Shown here: positions 21,250-33,200 of the stretch, one piece after another | Layout: the number at the start of each line of letters is the position of its first letter | Numbering within the stretch: position 1 is the first letter of the stretch | Assembly (NCBI RefSeq): GCF_038502225.1 | Contig: NC_091378.1 | Span: 10,227,369 to 10,291,368, forward strand | Length of the DNA stretch: 64,000 bases | Direction of reading: 5' to 3' | Source: Cherax quadricarinatus | Taxonomy: Eukaryota > Arthropoda > Malacostraca > Decapoda > Parastacidae | Notes under the pieces: model-generated | The model's input: only the letters and a program-made list of their open reading frames with translations | What the model was told of the DNA's origin: nothing | The model's database searches: none | Translations under genes and position numbers: made by a program

Positions 21250-22300
21250 TGTCAGCACAGCATATCTGTGGGACATGTAAAAAATCCTTGGAAGGAAATC
21301 CAGAATCACATGCAACCTATGCTCTTCCAAACACCATATCTCTTGTACTAGACTAAATACAGCCTCAAAAAATTACCTCGAACTAGCAAGGTGCTTCTGG
21401 TTGTGCAATAAAGATGTAGAACTTTGGGCAGGTATCAGAAAGGTACTAAGGAGAGTAATAAATGATAAAAATAATCAAGAAAACAAGGATGACCTCTTGG
21501 ATAGTCTACCAAAAATATATAAAACATGGGAGAAAGAGATAGTGTATCAAAAAAATGCAGAATGTCCATACCACAACAGATGACTCGAAACTATCTAGTC
21601 ACCCACATGGTGCTAAGCCAGACCCATCCCCCAGTCATAGCACTAATACCCACAGTGCTGGTGCTGGCCCAGGCTCCCCCAGGCATAGCACCAATACCCT
21701 CAGTGCTGGTGCTGGCCCAGACCCAGCCCCACCCCCCAGCCCCAGTGCTGACCCAGACCCAGCCCCCAGCCTTACTGCCAGCCCAGATTCTCCTAGGGAC
21801 ACTACCCAAACCACCACAAAAACAGTAAATATACAACCATCATTGCACAAGACCGTGGCCCACAGTACAGATGTTGGAGAGGAGTCTCCTCCTTCCTCTA
21901 CTGGGGAAAGTAGATGGAATCCAGGACGGGGTGGCCCTGGCTTGGATACTGAGGATTATAGTGCAGTCCCAGAACCTGCAGAAATTGACAACACACCTCC
22001 CAACAATTCTCAACCAAAGGTGAATTTGTGCAAATATTATGCTTGGGGCATCTGTAAGCATGGAATAACAGGGGAAAAAATGGGACATGCAACTTTGACC
22101 ATCCCAAAAAATGTAGCGACCTCCTGTCTAAAGGAGTGTGTCGTTCTTCTTCCTGTACTTTCTTTCACCCAAAAATGTGCCACTCCTCGGTCCTCCAGAA
22201 GCAGTGTTACAACATCGAGTGCCCTGCATACCATCTAAAAGGGACCAGGAGGCACAGACCCCACAAGACAAACAATAGTAGCTACGACAACCCAACTCCA
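21250..22300 (+). pseudogene. LINE-B ORF1, frameshifted, with PHD-like and CCCH zinc fingers
   Basis: Read across several frameshifts, this encodes a nucleic-acid-binding ORF1 protein. Near 21,265-21,420 the paired motifs CGTC, CNLC, HHISC and CFWLC are spaced like a PHD finger. A Pro/Ser/Asp-rich linker follows (21,600-22,010). Then come CCCH-type fingers: CKYYAWGIC..., CNFDHP at about 22,090, CSDLLSKGVCRSSSCTFFH and CHSSVLQKQCYNIECPAYH. The last two fit C-x8-C-x4-C-x3-H. Frame changes are needed near 21,290, 21,550 and 22,080, so this copy is not functional. CR1-type ORF1 proteins are known to carry PHD fingers; the CCCH set is read directly here. Confidence 0.65.
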
Positions 22301-22434
22301 GGTGATTTTTTAGTGGCAGGAAACGAAAAAAGAAAATGGAAGGAAATAACAAAAATAGTCCACCACCTTGGAGCCTTGTTGGACTGGAGGCGCAGCCAGT
22401 GGCCACCCATGGCCCTCCAGAATTACAACTACTG

Positions 22435-25400
22435 ATGCCAATAACAAAATCCCCCCAACAAACACAGAATACAACCTCGTTCATATTTGCTAATATACAG
22501 GGCCTTAAGCCATCCACCAACAACAAAATACCTTTTATCAGTGGACTTCTAGTGGAGTCTAATGCAATGTTTGCAGCCTTCACAGAGACTCACACAAAAG
22601 ATCACTTTGACAGTGAAATATGGATAAGTGGTTACAACCTTTTTAGATGCGACAGAAAAAACAGGCAACAAGGGGGGGGTTGGCCTGTATGTCAAAGAGT
22701 CCCTTATCTGCACGGAGTTGCTGAACACCACAAATGAGGTAGTTGAAGTTCTATCAATAAAGATCGAGAACCAAAACCTAGTAATTGTGGTTGTATACAA
22801 GCCACCAGATGCAGCCTCCCAACAGTTCAAGGAACAGCTACTGAAAATCGATTACTGTTTGGAAAACCTTCCAGCTCCATCCCCAAACATCTTACTGCTT
22901 GGTGATTTCAACCTAAGGCATACAAAATGGAAGAATGTAGCAAATAATGTTATAGCTGAAACAATCCCCGGAGGTAGCGCAGATGAAAGGTCACACACAC
23001 ATGAGCTACTAAGTCTCTGCGAAAAACACACCTTAAGCCAGCAGATAGTGGAGCCAACAAGACTAGAAAACACACTTGACCTTATCTTCACAAATAATGA
23101 GGACCTGATAAGAGACATAAGAATATCAAAAACAACTAATTCCGATCACAATCTAATCGAAGTCCAGACGTACATGCATAGGGGTCCTGAACAGCAGAAT
23201 GCATGTACCTGTGAAGGTGTCTTCACAAAATACAATTTCAACAACAAGAACATCAACTGGGACCAGGTAAACCATGTCCTAAACGAAACATGTTGGGAAG
23301 ATGTCTTAAATGACATGGATCCAAACCAGTGCCTTGAAAGGATCAACTTCCTGGTAGCCGAAGCATGTTCTAGGCATATTCCCCTAAGAAAGAAGAAGAG
23401 CAGGAGTAAACTGGAGAGAAAAAGACGCTCCCTCTACAGAAGACGACGAAGAGTCACTGAGCTCCTCAGGAGTGCTAGAATATCTGATACACGAAAGGAG
23501 GCGCTGACCAGGGAAGTGGAAACTATCGAACTTAAGCTAAATGACTCTTACAGGAACCAGGAGAGGCAGGAGGAGCTTAAAGCTATTAGTGAAATTGAAA
23601 GAAATTCAAAATATTTCTTTTCATATGCCAAAAACAAGGCAAATACCACATCTAGTATCGGGCCCTTACTCAGACAGGATGGGACTTACACAGACGACAA
23701 CAAGGAAATGAGTGAAATATTGAAATCCCAGTACGACTCTGTGTTTAGTGAACCACTAATCGGTCTGAGGATCGACGACCCAAATGATTTCTTCATGAAT
23801 GAGCCTCAAAACTCCATAAATGTATGCCAGATTTCCGACATTACCCTAACTCCGATAGATTTCGAAAAAGCCATTGACAACATGCCTATGCACTCAGCCC
23901 TGGGCCCAGACTCGTGGAACTCTGTTTTCATTAAGAACTGCAAGAAACCCCTCTCGCATGCCCTAAGTACACTATGGAGGAGGAGCTTGGACATGGGTGA
24001 AATTCCACAGTCACTTAAAACAACGGATATAGCCCCACTCCATAAAGGTGGCAGCAAAGCATTAGCTAAGAACTATAGACCAATAGCTCTGACGTCCCAC
24101 ATCATAAAAATCTTTGAAAGAGTGCTAAGAAGCAGGATTGCAAATCACCTGGATTCCCAAAATCTGCACAATCCAGGGCAACATGGGTTCAGGGCAGGTC
24201 GCTCCTGCCTCTCACAACTACTGGATCACTATGACATGGCCTTGGATGCACTGGAAGAAAATCAGAATGCAGATGTAATATACACAGACTTTGCAAAAGC
24301 ATTTGACAAATGCGATCATGGCGTAATAGCCCATAAAATACGTGCTAAAGGTATAACTGGGAAAGTGGGGAGATGGATCTTCAACTTCCTAACAAATCGA
24401 ACACAAAGAGTAGTGGTCAACAGAGTTAAATCGGAGGCTGCCATAGTGAAGACTTCTGTTCCACAAGGCACAGTACTCGCCCCCATCTTATTCCTTATCC
24501 TCATATCAGACATAAACAGAGATATACACCACAGCACCGTATCATCCTTTGCGGATGATACTAGGATCTGCATGAGGCTGTCGTCTGCTGAGGACGCGGT
24601 TAACCTCCAACAAGATATAAACAAAGTTTTCCAGTGGGCAACGGTAAACAATATGATGTTCAATGAGGACAAATTCCAACTACTCCGTTATGGAAAACTG
24701 GAGATAATAACTAGAACAGAGTATACTACTGACTCCGGCCACACAATAGAGCGGAAAAATAATGTAAGGGACCTGGGAGTAGTAATGTCTGAGGATCTCA
24801 CTTTCAAGGATCACAACAGTGCCACGATCGCACGTGCAAAGAAAATGATAGGATGGATAATGAGAACTTTCAAAACGAGAGATGCCAAGCCCATGATGAT
24901 CCTTTTCAAATCACTTGTTCTCTCTAGGCTGGAATACTGCTGTACATTAACATCTCCATACAAAGCAGGTGAAATCGCAGATCTAGAAAGTGTACAGAGA
25001 TCCTTTACTGCATGTATAAGTTCTGTCAAGCACCTTAACTACTGGGAACGCTTGGAAGCACTTGACTTGTACTCGTTGGAACGCAGGAGGGAGAGATATA
25101 TCATAATCTACACTTGGAAAATCTTGGAAGGAATGGTCCCAAATCTGCACACAGAAATCACTCCCTACGAAAGTAAAAGACTGGGCAGGCGATGCAAAAT
25201 GCCGCCAATAAAAAGTAGGGGCGCCATTGGTACACTAAGAGAAAACACCATAAGTGTTCGGGGCCCAAAACTGTTCAACAGCCTCCCATCAAGCATTAGG
25301 GGAATTGCCAATAAACCCCTGGCTGCCTTCAAGAGAGAGCTGGACAGATACCTAAAGTCAGTGCCGGATCAGCCGGGCTGTGGCTCGTACGTCGGACTGC

Positions 25401-25483
25401 GTGCGGCCAGCAGTAACAGCCTAGTTGATCAGGCCCTGATCCATCGGGAGGCCTGGTCGTGGACCGGGCCGCGGGGGCGTTGA
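22435..25483 (+). pseudogene. LINE-B ORF2: endonuclease-reverse transcriptase, one frameshift
   Basis: ORF2 starts at the Met at 22,435 with an APE-type endonuclease: FANIQGLKPS, FTETHTKDHFDSEIW, LLLGDFNLRHTKW and SDHNLIEVQ. A run of G at 22,671-22,679 shifts the frame between the N-terminal fragment and 22,628-25,483. The RT follows: SALGPDSWNSVF, IAPLHKGGSKALAKNYRPIA, YTDFAKAFDKCDH, VPQGTVLAPILFLI and SFADDTRICM. The CR1 C-terminal domain ends VRGPKLFNSLPSSIRGIAN. It nicks target DNA and copies the RNA there. Apart from the G-run the frame is intact, so this may be a young copy or the frameshift a sequencing error in a homopolymer. Confidence 0.85.
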
Positions 25484-26256
25484 TCCCCGGAATGACCTCC
25501 AGGTAACCTCCAGGTAACATCACCCACACCCCACAACACCAACAACCCACATCACCCACACCCCACAACACCAACAACCCACATCACCCACACCCCACAA
25601 CACCCACAACAACAACCCACAACTTATAACCACTTTTCAGCATCTCTAGTTCGACAACAACACCCACAACCCACAACACTCACAACCCACAATTTTTTCT
25701 CGTTTTAACTAATTTCATCAGAAAAAGTCACCACAACACTTATAACAACATCTTTGATATCTCTAGTTCGACAACAATACCCACAACCCACAACACCCAC
25801 AACACCCACAACCCACAATTTTTTCTCGTTTTAACTAATTTCATCAGAAAAAGTCACAACAACAACCCACTTATACCATCTTTTTGGGTATCTCTAGTTC
25901 GACAACAATACCCACAACCCACAACACCCACAACCCACAATTTTTTTCTCGTTTTAACTAATTTCATCAGAAAAAGCCACATCAACAACCCGCAACTTAT
26001 AACCACCTTTTCGGCATCACTAGTTCGACAACATCACCCACAACCCACAACACCCACAACACCCACAACCCACATCACCCACAATTTTTTCTCGTTTTAA
26101 CTAATTTCATCAGAAAAGTCACAACAACAACCCACTTATATCTTTTTTGGTATCTCTAGTTCGACAACAATGCCCACAACCCTCATCACTTATCAATTTA
26201 TTCACAATTTATTCGATACAAATTTTTCCCCTTCTTTTTATTGAATCTTAAAATGT

Positions 26257-26636
26257 ACCTGGAGGTTACCTGGAGGTTATTCCGGGGATCAACGCCCCCG
26301 CGGCCCGGTCCATGACCAGGCCTCCCGATGGATCAGGGCCTGATCAACTAGGCTGTTACTGCTGGCCGCACGCAGTCCAACGTACGAGCCACAGCCCGGC
26401 TGATCCGGCACTGACTTTAAGTATCTGTCCAGCTCTCTCTTGAAGGCAGCCAGGGGTTTATTGGCAATTCCCCTAATGCTTGATGGGAGGCTGTTGAACA
26501 GTTTTGGGCCCCGGATACTTATGGTGTTTTCTCTTACTGTACCAATGGCGCCCCTACTTTTTATTGGCGGCATTTTGCATCGCCTGCCCAGTCTTTTACT
26601 TTCGTAGGGAGTGATTTCTGTGTGCAGATTTGGGAC
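26257..26636 (-). mobile_element. LINE-B 3' fragment inserted in LCR-1
   Basis: On the minus strand 26,289-26,573 encodes PPIKSRGAIGTVRENTISIR through the ORF2 terminus WSWTGPRGR, nearly identical to 25,200-25,483. The tail ACCTGGAGGTTACCTGGAGG lies at the left border. LCR sequence (AAAATGTA...CATTCCTACC) flanks it. A longer target duplication is not evident. Confidence 0.88.
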
Positions 26637-27065
26637 ATTCCTACCTACATTACTAAAATTCTAATAAAGTCCTCTCCATACCCATCTCCATGTATCCACA
26701 TAAATTAATATTATACTCACAACAACTAATCATCTCACTACCCAACTACTGCGGCATGTTTCTACACCCTCCAATCTTTTCCAATGTATCATAACTTTTC
26801 ACTTCTATAATTTCTTTTATAATATTCACACATTTCCTTTATTTTCAGTAAAACCCCCCATATTTCATTAAATTTCTAATACAACTTTCCACATACCCCT
26901 CTCCATCTCACTCACATTTCTTCACATCCACTCACCCATCTCCCAACACACCTCTTCAGAACAAACAAAAAAATCACATTTCACATCCACAAATGCATCT
27001 AATCACCCATCTCAAATCCGCTAAAATCACTGTAACCAAGTTATTCACAAAATTCTATGACCACC

Positions 27066-27066
<1 letters not shown>

Positions 27067-27125
<59 letters not shown>

Positions 27126-27140
27126 ACACACATACACGCA
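27067..27140. repeat. (CA)n microsatellite in LCR-1
   Basis: Nearly pure CA repeat. The corresponding position in the other units carries (GT)n, as at 36,874 and 43,565-43,637, so the microsatellite is an ancestral part of the LCR. Confidence 0.95.
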
Positions 27141-28523
27141 CACCTCACTTTACTTTGAACACCTTTAAAACACTCTCATACATCATTTGTGACCACCTTT
27201 TCTCAATATCTCTTAAGAAATATTCTCTCATCCACAACCTTTATCATCTCACTACAGAACGACCCCAAGATTACTTCGAACACTCTCATAAATCATTTGA
27301 ATACTCACATAAACACCTTTGAACATTTCCAATCAACACTGAAGCACTTCCAAAATATCATTTTGAATACCCTCAAATAAGATTTATCATCTCTAATTTA
27401 TCTACACTTACACATTTCATTAACTGAAATTACAACTCATTCACCATACTACTCCCTCAGTCTCCAGACTTTACAACATTATCACAAAAACTAACTCATA
27501 CACTTATGACACGAGACATTTTACCAAAACTAACACAAACACACCCACACACACCACACTTTTCTTTGTACAACACCAAAAACAACATCAATTACCTTTG
27601 ATTACTCCAAAAACATCATTTGAACACATTCAAGAAATTCCCTCAAATCACTATAACCAAGAACTCCCTCCCCATGGGCGCAAAAAAAAAAATGAAAAAA
27701 CTTGAACACAAACCTAATACGCAAACACTTAGTACATGATCGCCATCAACTGAAAACATATCTTGTACACACACAAATCTAAGACAACCACCAACAACAA
27801 TCACCCATGTTCACTTACCTCAAAAATCACTAATATCACAGAAAACACTCATTTTTTATAAACATTCACACAAAAAAAATCATATTTGACAATATCTAAG
27901 CGCACTCACCTCACTACCACCAACACACGATGTCACACCTCACAGGACCGGCGAGCTCACCTCCAGTGACGTCACGCTCCCATCTGTGTTTACTTGGTGG
28001 TCAGTAACATCACACCCACCTTGTTTCAACCTGTTGTACCCTACATTATCTAAGAACACTATAACCAAGACGATTACCAGATTTTATGACCCCACCACTA
28101 ATATCACAGAAAACACTCATTTTTATAATTACTCACACAAAAATCACGAGCACCAATTCCATATCATGTTTACCATCATCTATCAACACTCATCTCCAAG
28201 ATCACCAAAAATCTAAGATCATGCATCTCAAAACCACTATGATCACTGAAAACACTTATTTTTTTAAACATTCGGACAAAAATAAGACATACACAAAAAT
28301 ACCACGACACTTCCACCAACATCTATAACATAACATGAGCACTTTAACATATCACCATCACAAAAAAAATAATACACAGACACCCACAACTTATATATTT
28401 CAATCACAAATTTAAGTCATGAGACATACACACCAAATCTAAGACATTCACCTCCAGCTAAGACATACACATCTTAACTAAAACATACAGCAAAACCTAT
28501 ACTTGACATATTGCGGTATGAAT

Positions 28524-28848
28524 ATTCATACCGCATTTATCATTTCTCACCTATGTTGCATATCACATTCCTCATCCACATCATCCCTGAAACATCCTTT
28601 CTTATTCATTCCGTATATCTCCTAGAGTTGTTTTAACCCCAACGGCCCATCACGACGTAGGAGCCAGAGCAACCATCACCACTCCAACACCACCTACTAC
28701 ACTCTGGCTCCTAATGGCATGATGGGCCGTCGGGGTTAAAACAACTCTAGGAGATATACGGAATGAATAAGAAAGGATGTTTCAGGGATGATGTGGATGA
28801 GGAATGTGATATGCAATATAGGTGAGAAATGATAAATGCGGTATGAAT
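28524..28848. repeat. 325-bp hairpin at the LCR-1/LCR-2 junction
   Basis: Arms of 129 bases (28,524-28,652 and 28,720-28,848) are reverse complements with only one or two mismatches seen by eye. A further internal stem (TAGGAGCCAGAG with CTCTGGCTCCTA) leaves a loop near 28,686. The arms are the terminal sequence of the LCR in each orientation. LINE-D starts at 28,849, directly after the right arm. Confidence 0.9.
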
Positions 28849-28941
28849 GACATTCGTCTCTCAACCTGCGGGCTGAGAGGACGCTTTCTGAGCCTGCTCC
28901 TGCTTACACCTGGTGGCGAACCGTGTACTACAGTACGCAAG

Positions 28942-30220
28942 ATGGTGGATCGTCAGGGTAGAAGAGTAAACACGGTCTGTGTTGAATTCATTCGTGGCTC
29001 TCTCAGTGGTGCAACGATGCATGTCTTGTTGCCTACCATTATTCGCGACGTCTACGGCATCCCCACTGAGGAATTATATGGTGTGGCTCTCAATGGGATG
29101 TCGAGGTTTTTTGTAAAATTCGCAAAGATTGTGGAAGATTCCAAGATTGTGGAAGCTTTTCAAGAGGAAAATGGCGGTGAATTCAGCCGTAGAGGTATGC
29201 CTGCATGACATCTCCACATACGTCACCTGGGTCAAAGAAAGGAACGTGCCTTTCGAGGCGGAGGAGTATGTTATTCGGAAAGTTTTTGGTAAATACAGCA
29301 CGGTACATGCAGCGACCAAGGAAGTGTGGAGGGAGGGCCCATACGAGAGGCTCCCGGAAGGCTCCTGCACCCTCAAGATGACATTAAAACAGCCGATTCC
29401 ATCTTACGTTCATCTAGAACACTATAGGACACAAGTTTTTGTTCACTATGCAGGCCAACATAAGACATGCAGGTTATGCAACTCGTATGACCATATGGCT
29501 GCTCAGTGCTCCAGACGCCTGGTTGTACGCATCTGGGAACCTTCTCCTGTGGTCCTAAGAACCGAGACCTTTGATCTGGAGACTGGTCCCTCGCCTGAAC
29601 AAGGACCTAAGCTTTGGAGTGAGGAAGTACAACAAGAGGAGACGCGGTCTATGGCGTGTGCCACCCTGTCGGTGGACACTACAAACGTGCCCACGCCACC
29701 TGTGGGGCCTACGGAGCCTGTGGGGTTGTCACAGGAAAGTTTGCTTGAGAACGTGCTAAACGATCTCCTGGATGGGGCAGAGCATAGCCCAGACGTTTCA
29801 CCGGAGTGTCAAGAAGTGGTGAAGGATGATTCGCCAAATATGGGAGACCTGGACGTGACTACAATGACACGGTTGCATGAGGTGGTGGTGGAAGTCCACC
29901 AGGAGGCTTTGTCTGGTGAGGAGATGTGTGTGGAAGTTGGTTCCCGCAAACGGACGGCAGGAGTGTCGGATATGGACGAGGTCCTGACACCGGGACAGTG
30001 TCTAGGGAAGAAATTATGGTCGAAAGTGGCTGAGGCGCCTCTTGCAGATGGGGTTGTGGCAAACGCCCAGCATATGGGTAGGGCACGGGGGCTGAGGGGG
30101 GGCCTTGGGAAGTCAAAGGTCAAAGTAGGTCAGTGTAATGTACGTGTGGGAACGGGAAAGACCCACAAACATAGAGGAAAACCTCCTTTTGTGAATTCAA
30201 GTGTGTTACCATCAATGTAA
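28942..30220 (+). pseudogene. LINE-D ORF1, nucleic-acid-binding protein, frameshifted
   Basis: The likely start is MVDRQGRRVNTVCVEF at 28,942. That frame runs to 29,208. The protein then continues in another frame (AVEVCLHDISTYVTWVKERN) from about 29,180 to 30,220, so one frameshift lies near 29,180. The order fits Tx1/L1-like ORF1 proteins: an N-terminal domain (EFIRGSLSGATMHVLLP), a middle domain with ERNVPFEAEEYVIRKVFGKY, and a CCHC-type knuckle CRLCNSYDHMAAQC near 29,470-29,510. An acidic, poorly conserved C-terminal half follows. It would coat LINE RNA in the particle. Confidence 0.72.
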
Positions 30221-30246
30221 ATGGCCTGCGGGCAGAGTTTAAGTGT

Positions 30247-33200
30247 GTGTGGATGGAGTGGTTCTTGCGCAGGTACGCTGTGGATGTATGTTTCATACAA
30301 GAACACAATTATAAGTTTGGGCGAGAGTTACGGTTAAAAGGCTACCGAATGTATGTTAGCAGTTCTTTAAAATTAAAGGGTGGGGTAGCTATAGCGGTGA
30401 AGGAGTCCAGCCCTTGGTGTGTCTTAAGATGGGAGGAGGGGGGAGGTGGGAGGGTTTGTTGTATTGGCGTTTACGTGCCTGCGGAAAGCAACATTAAAGT
30501 TAAAATAGAATTTGTGAGGGAGGCTTTAACGTTTTACACTCGGGGTTTGCCGTTCATTACCGTCATGGGTGGGGATTGGAATTGCATTATCCGCCATGGC
30601 GATGTTGAGCCGTGGGGGGCAGGGTGCGTTTTACCTGTCTTACGGAATCTGCTGGGGGATGCAGGGGTTTATGATGTGGTGGGGCAGGGTGGGTGGGGGG
30701 TGGAGCATACGTTCGTTTGCAGGGGCAATGCGGCCCATCTGGATAGACTTTATGTAACACAAGGAATTAGAGTTGGGCACGTACAGACCTTTAATGTGGG
30801 GTTTTCAGATCACCGTGCAGTGCTAGCGGACTTGAACTGGGATGGAATGATCAGGGTTTATCCAGGTTATTGGAAACTGAATGTGCGGCTATTGGAGGGG
30901 GAGGGGGATGGGTCAGCTTTTCAGGACTGGTGGAAGAATATCTGGGAAACGCGACGGGCAGGTGAATGTTTGTTGGAATGGTGGGAAACGCGTGCCAAAC
31001 CTGGAATAGCGAGTTATTATAAGAAGCGGGGAAAAGAGGAGGCGAGGTGGAGGTATGGGCTGCAAAACTATCTGGAGGGGCAGCTAAATGATTACTATGT
31101 GGGGGGCGGGAGTAGTAGTAGGTATGACGACATTGAACATCTTCGTAGTCGACTTGCAGAAATTCACAATGAACGTTTCAATGCGGTTAGAGTCAGAGCA
31201 GGTATGGAAGAAGTGCTATGGGGTGACAAACCTTCGGGTTGTGTCTTGTGCAAATTTAGGGTCAGGCAACAGGCGACGTCCCTCTTGCAATTGGAAGTAT
31301 GCACGGGTTTGGGTGGTTACCTGCCGGGTCAAGTACTTCTCACCATGGACAGCATGAGTTTCTATGCTGATCTATGGTTTGGGGAAAAGCTACGGAGGGA
31401 AGTTGGAGGGGTCCATGCGGGTGGCCTGGTGAGGAGGGATTTCAGAAAAGTTATAAGTGACAGGGATAGAACGGTACTAGAAGGTAGAATTCGAGTGGAG
31501 GAGGTAGAGGAGGCGATTTTTAGTATGAGTAAAGGAAAGGCACCAGGTATAGATGGCATTTCGAATGATTTTTATAGGGCGCATTGGGGAAGTATTAAGC
31601 ATTGTTTGGTTGATGTATTAAACTGCATGCTCACGGAGGGGAGGTTAGGTATGTCACAAAGTATGGGGGTAGTTGTGTTGGTGCCCAAAAAGGGAGGGGG
31701 GAGGGGTCTGAGTGCATATAGAGCAATATCTCTTATGTGCTCTGACTATAAAATCTTTGCAAAAGTTTTAGGAAACAGAATGAGGAAGGTTATGGGGTCG
31801 GTTATTCACGAGGGACAGCTAGGCATACTAGGTAGGAGCATGAGGGACGGACATTTACGTATTAGGGAGTTTTTGGAGGAATGTCAAGGAGGGGGTGTCC
31901 TCAGGCTTGACTGGCAAAATGCTTATGACTGTGTTGATAGGGATTTATTGAGGCTTATTTTATTGAAGCAGGGTTTTGGAGAGGGGATTGTAAGATGGGT
32001 TGATACCTTGTATGTCACGGCTATGGTATGCATACAGGTAAACGGTAAACTGGGGCAGCCGGTCCGTATGGAAAGGGGTTTGAGGCAAGGGTGCCCCCTC
32101 TCCCAGCTGCTTTTTGCTTGTATGCAAAACCCCTTTTATGAGCTGGTGGAGGATGGTTTGAGGCGTGGAACGCTGAGCAGTGACCATGCAGTGCGTGTGG
32201 TCGGGTACGTAGATGATACCACAATTTTGTTAAAAGGGGAGGAGGATTTGCAGATCGTGGGATGGATTGTTGAGTTTTTTGGGGCAGAGTCTGGCATGTG
32301 CATCAATAAGGCAAAATCGAAATTATTGGAGGTGGGTACATGGGTGGGGGGGAGGTTGGGCGAAAGGTATGGGTGGTCAGTCGTGGTGCAACTTAGAATA
32401 TGTGGTATCGTGTACATGGCAGATGAGAGGGAGAGCCGAAGGGTAAACTCTGAATTGGTGGTTAACAAGGCTTTAGATCGACTTCGGGGGTTAAGAGCTG
32501 GGGATGTCTCGTTGCAACAGAGGACAGTAGTGGTTAATACACTTGTTTATAGTAAAGTATGGGGTGTGGCTGCGGTGTACCCTTTAAGAGATATGGATAT
32601 TCAGGAACTGCAGAGAAGGGTCTTACATTATGTTTGGGGTTTCGGGAGAGCTTGGTTAAGTCGGGAGGTTGTCATGACCCATGTTCGTCGTGGGGGTTTA
32701 GGTCTCTTGGCTTTGGGGCCACGGGTGAAGGCTCTCTATGTAAAGCAGCGGTTCCTCAGGGCAGGCGGTGAGAAGGGCATCCGGGTGGGTCGGGTAATGA
32801 TCGAAATGCGTAAATGGTGGAGCGGCAGGGGATTAATAGAGTGTGAGGACATGCTGCATTTGTTGTTAAAGTTGAGAAATGCACAACGGATCCTGGTGGG
32901 GCAAATGGTCAGCATATGTTGTCGTGGGGAAAGTGTACAGGGATTGTCTGTTTTTCCGCTGTATAATTGGGGGGAAATATGGGAAGGATTTTGTAAACTT
33001 AAGTTGGCACCAAGGGTTCATGAATTGGTGTACAGATTTGTCATGGGTATTTTAGCATCAAAATCGATATTACATAGGATGGGTTTGGTAAGGGAGGCGG
33101 ATTGCTTGCGTTGCGGTCTCGAAGTAACAGCTTTTCATGCTGTCTACTTTTGTGATACCTTCGACAAAGTTCGTTCGTGGTTGGGGCGGGTTTTAGATTT

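Larger units (their letters stand above)
20197..25515 (+). mobile_element. LINE-B, near full-length CR1-type LINE
   Basis: A single plus-strand element of about 5.3 kb: a 5' region with a minisatellite, a broken ORF1, an ORF2 with one frameshift, and a very short 3' UTR ending in the tandem tail CTCCAGGTAAC. The 5' border is inferred from the abrupt end of LINE-C at 20,196. The 3' tail abuts LCR satellite at 25,516, so it landed beside or within the LCR. Two more 3' fragments of the family lie at 26,257-26,636 and 57,497-57,737. 20,197-20,870 holds no gene and is probably 5' UTR. Confidence 0.8.
25516..28652 (-). repeat. Long composite repeat, unit 1 (LCR-1), minus orientation
   Basis: A non-coding unit that is the reverse complement of LCR-2 and LCR-4. 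From left to right it holds satellite built on CTCTAGTTCGACAACA and CCCACAACCCACAACA (25,516-26,205), an inserted LINE-B end (26,257-26,636), AT-rich sequence (26,637-27,065), (CA)n, a degenerate 20-bp minisatellite (27,190-27,380), and a region with TGACGTCA at 27,967-27,974 next to TGTTTACTTGG. It ends in the left arm of the hairpin at 28,524-28,652. Short open frames match those of the other units but show no protein character. Confidence 0.8.
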
